Source: Arthrobacter stackebrandtii (GTDB taxonomy: Bacteria > Actinomycetota > Actinomycetes > Actinomycetales > Micrococcaceae). From it: 64,000 bases of DNA. The notes beneath the pieces were generated by a model. The model was not told the origin of the DNA, made no database searches, and was given only the letters and a program-made list of their open reading frames with translations. Location: positions 3,472,001 through 3,536,000 of the forward strand of contig NZ_JAGIOI010000001.1 in NCBI RefSeq assembly GCF_017876675.1, given 5' to 3'. Position 1 is the stretch's first letter. Each line of letters opens with the position of its first letter. Positions 63,615 through 64,000 of the stretch are shown piece after piece. A program made the position numbers and the translations under genes.

Positions 63615-64000
63615 GTGAAGAGCGCTGTCGAAAACCTCACACCCACTCGGGTAAAGCTCGATGTTGAGGTTTCCTTTGAGGAATTGAAGCCCAGCATCAC
63701 TGAGGCTTACAAGACAATTGCCACACAGGTGCAGGTGCCTGGCTTCCGCAAGGGCAAGGTCCCCAACAAGCTGATCGATCAGCGCGTTGGCCGCGGCTAC
63801 GTCCTGGAAACGGCAATCAACTCCGGCCTCAACGGCTGGTACCAGGAAGCCGTCATCGAGAACAAGCTCATCCCGCTGAGCCGTCCCGAGGTTGAAATCA
63901 CCGAGGTTCCCGACCCCACCGCCACTGACGGCGTCGTGAAGTTCCAGGTTGAACTGGACATCCGCCCCGAGATCGAGCTGCCCGACTACGAAGGCCTCGA
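63615..64000 (+). CDS. tig: trigger factor, N-terminal part (3' end outside window)
   Basis: The start is GTG 63615 with AGGAG 9 bases upstream. The frame reads VKSAVENLTPTRVKLDVEVS and has the ribosome-binding signature GFRKGKVP. It is a ribosome-bound chaperone and prolyl isomerase that meets nascent chains. It runs off the window after 128 codons without a stop. Confidence 0.95.
   Translation, partial: MKSAVENLTPTRVKLDVEVSFEELKPSITEAYKTIATQVQVPGFRKGKVPNKLIDQRVGRGYVLETAINSGLNGWYQEAVIENKLIPLSRPEVEITEVPDPTATDGVVKFQVELDIRPEIELPDYEGL

Overview
The window looks like the chromosome of an Arthrobacter-like member of the Micrococcaceae (Actinomycetota). The G+C content is high, GTG starts are common, and the core genes are typical of that group: a trigger factor start after tRNA-Pro, RpiB with the actinobacterial SGNGEQ loop, a Nei-type glycosylase, EttA, a group II truncated globin, two PepN genes and a SigK/RskA/fasciclin cluster. 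This assignment rests on protein character only, not on a marker comparison.

Layout. (1) 1-11100 is a chromosomal flank: the end of an ArsB/SLC13 permease, a beta-carbonic anhydrase, and a minus-strand cluster (Fas1 lipoprotein, SigK-like sigma factor, RskA-like anti-sigma factor, membrane molybdopterin oxidoreductase). A frameshifted DUF4192 gene, a decayed large transposase and an intact ISL3-family element follow. (2) 11140-42771 is a ~31.6 kb integrated element. Its ends are an exact 42-bp direct repeat of the 3' half of tRNA-Arg(UCU); the intact tRNA sits at the right end. (3) 42800-64000 is ordinary core chromosome, ending inside tig.

The integrated element carries conjugation/mobilisation genes: a MobF relaxase with helicase domain, a zinc-ribbon/coiled-coil partner, a small membrane protein, an excisionase-like gene, and a tyrosine integrase split by a 2.4-kb insertion sequence. 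It also carries a defence-type cargo: a type II toxin-antitoxin pair with an unusually long toxin, a PLD-like protein, a HEPN-like/NB-ARC/TPR STAND protein, a stand-alone OLD-family nuclease, a one-polypeptide type IIL (MmeI-like) restriction-modification enzyme, and a DUF488 gene facing a zinc-motif partner. The STAND gene is clearly more A+T-rich than its surroundings. The OLD gene is bracketed by two copies of the 3' end of an nrdH-like gene, as if it entered as its own cassette. Because the integrase is broken, the element is probably fixed unless helped in trans.

Several genes, including three on the flanks (oxidoreductase, sigK, ltrA), are split by what look like single missing bases in short C/G runs. 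Because the same error type recurs, sequencing or assembly error is a serious alternative to real gene decay. These genes are listed as frameshifted with their reconstructed extent.
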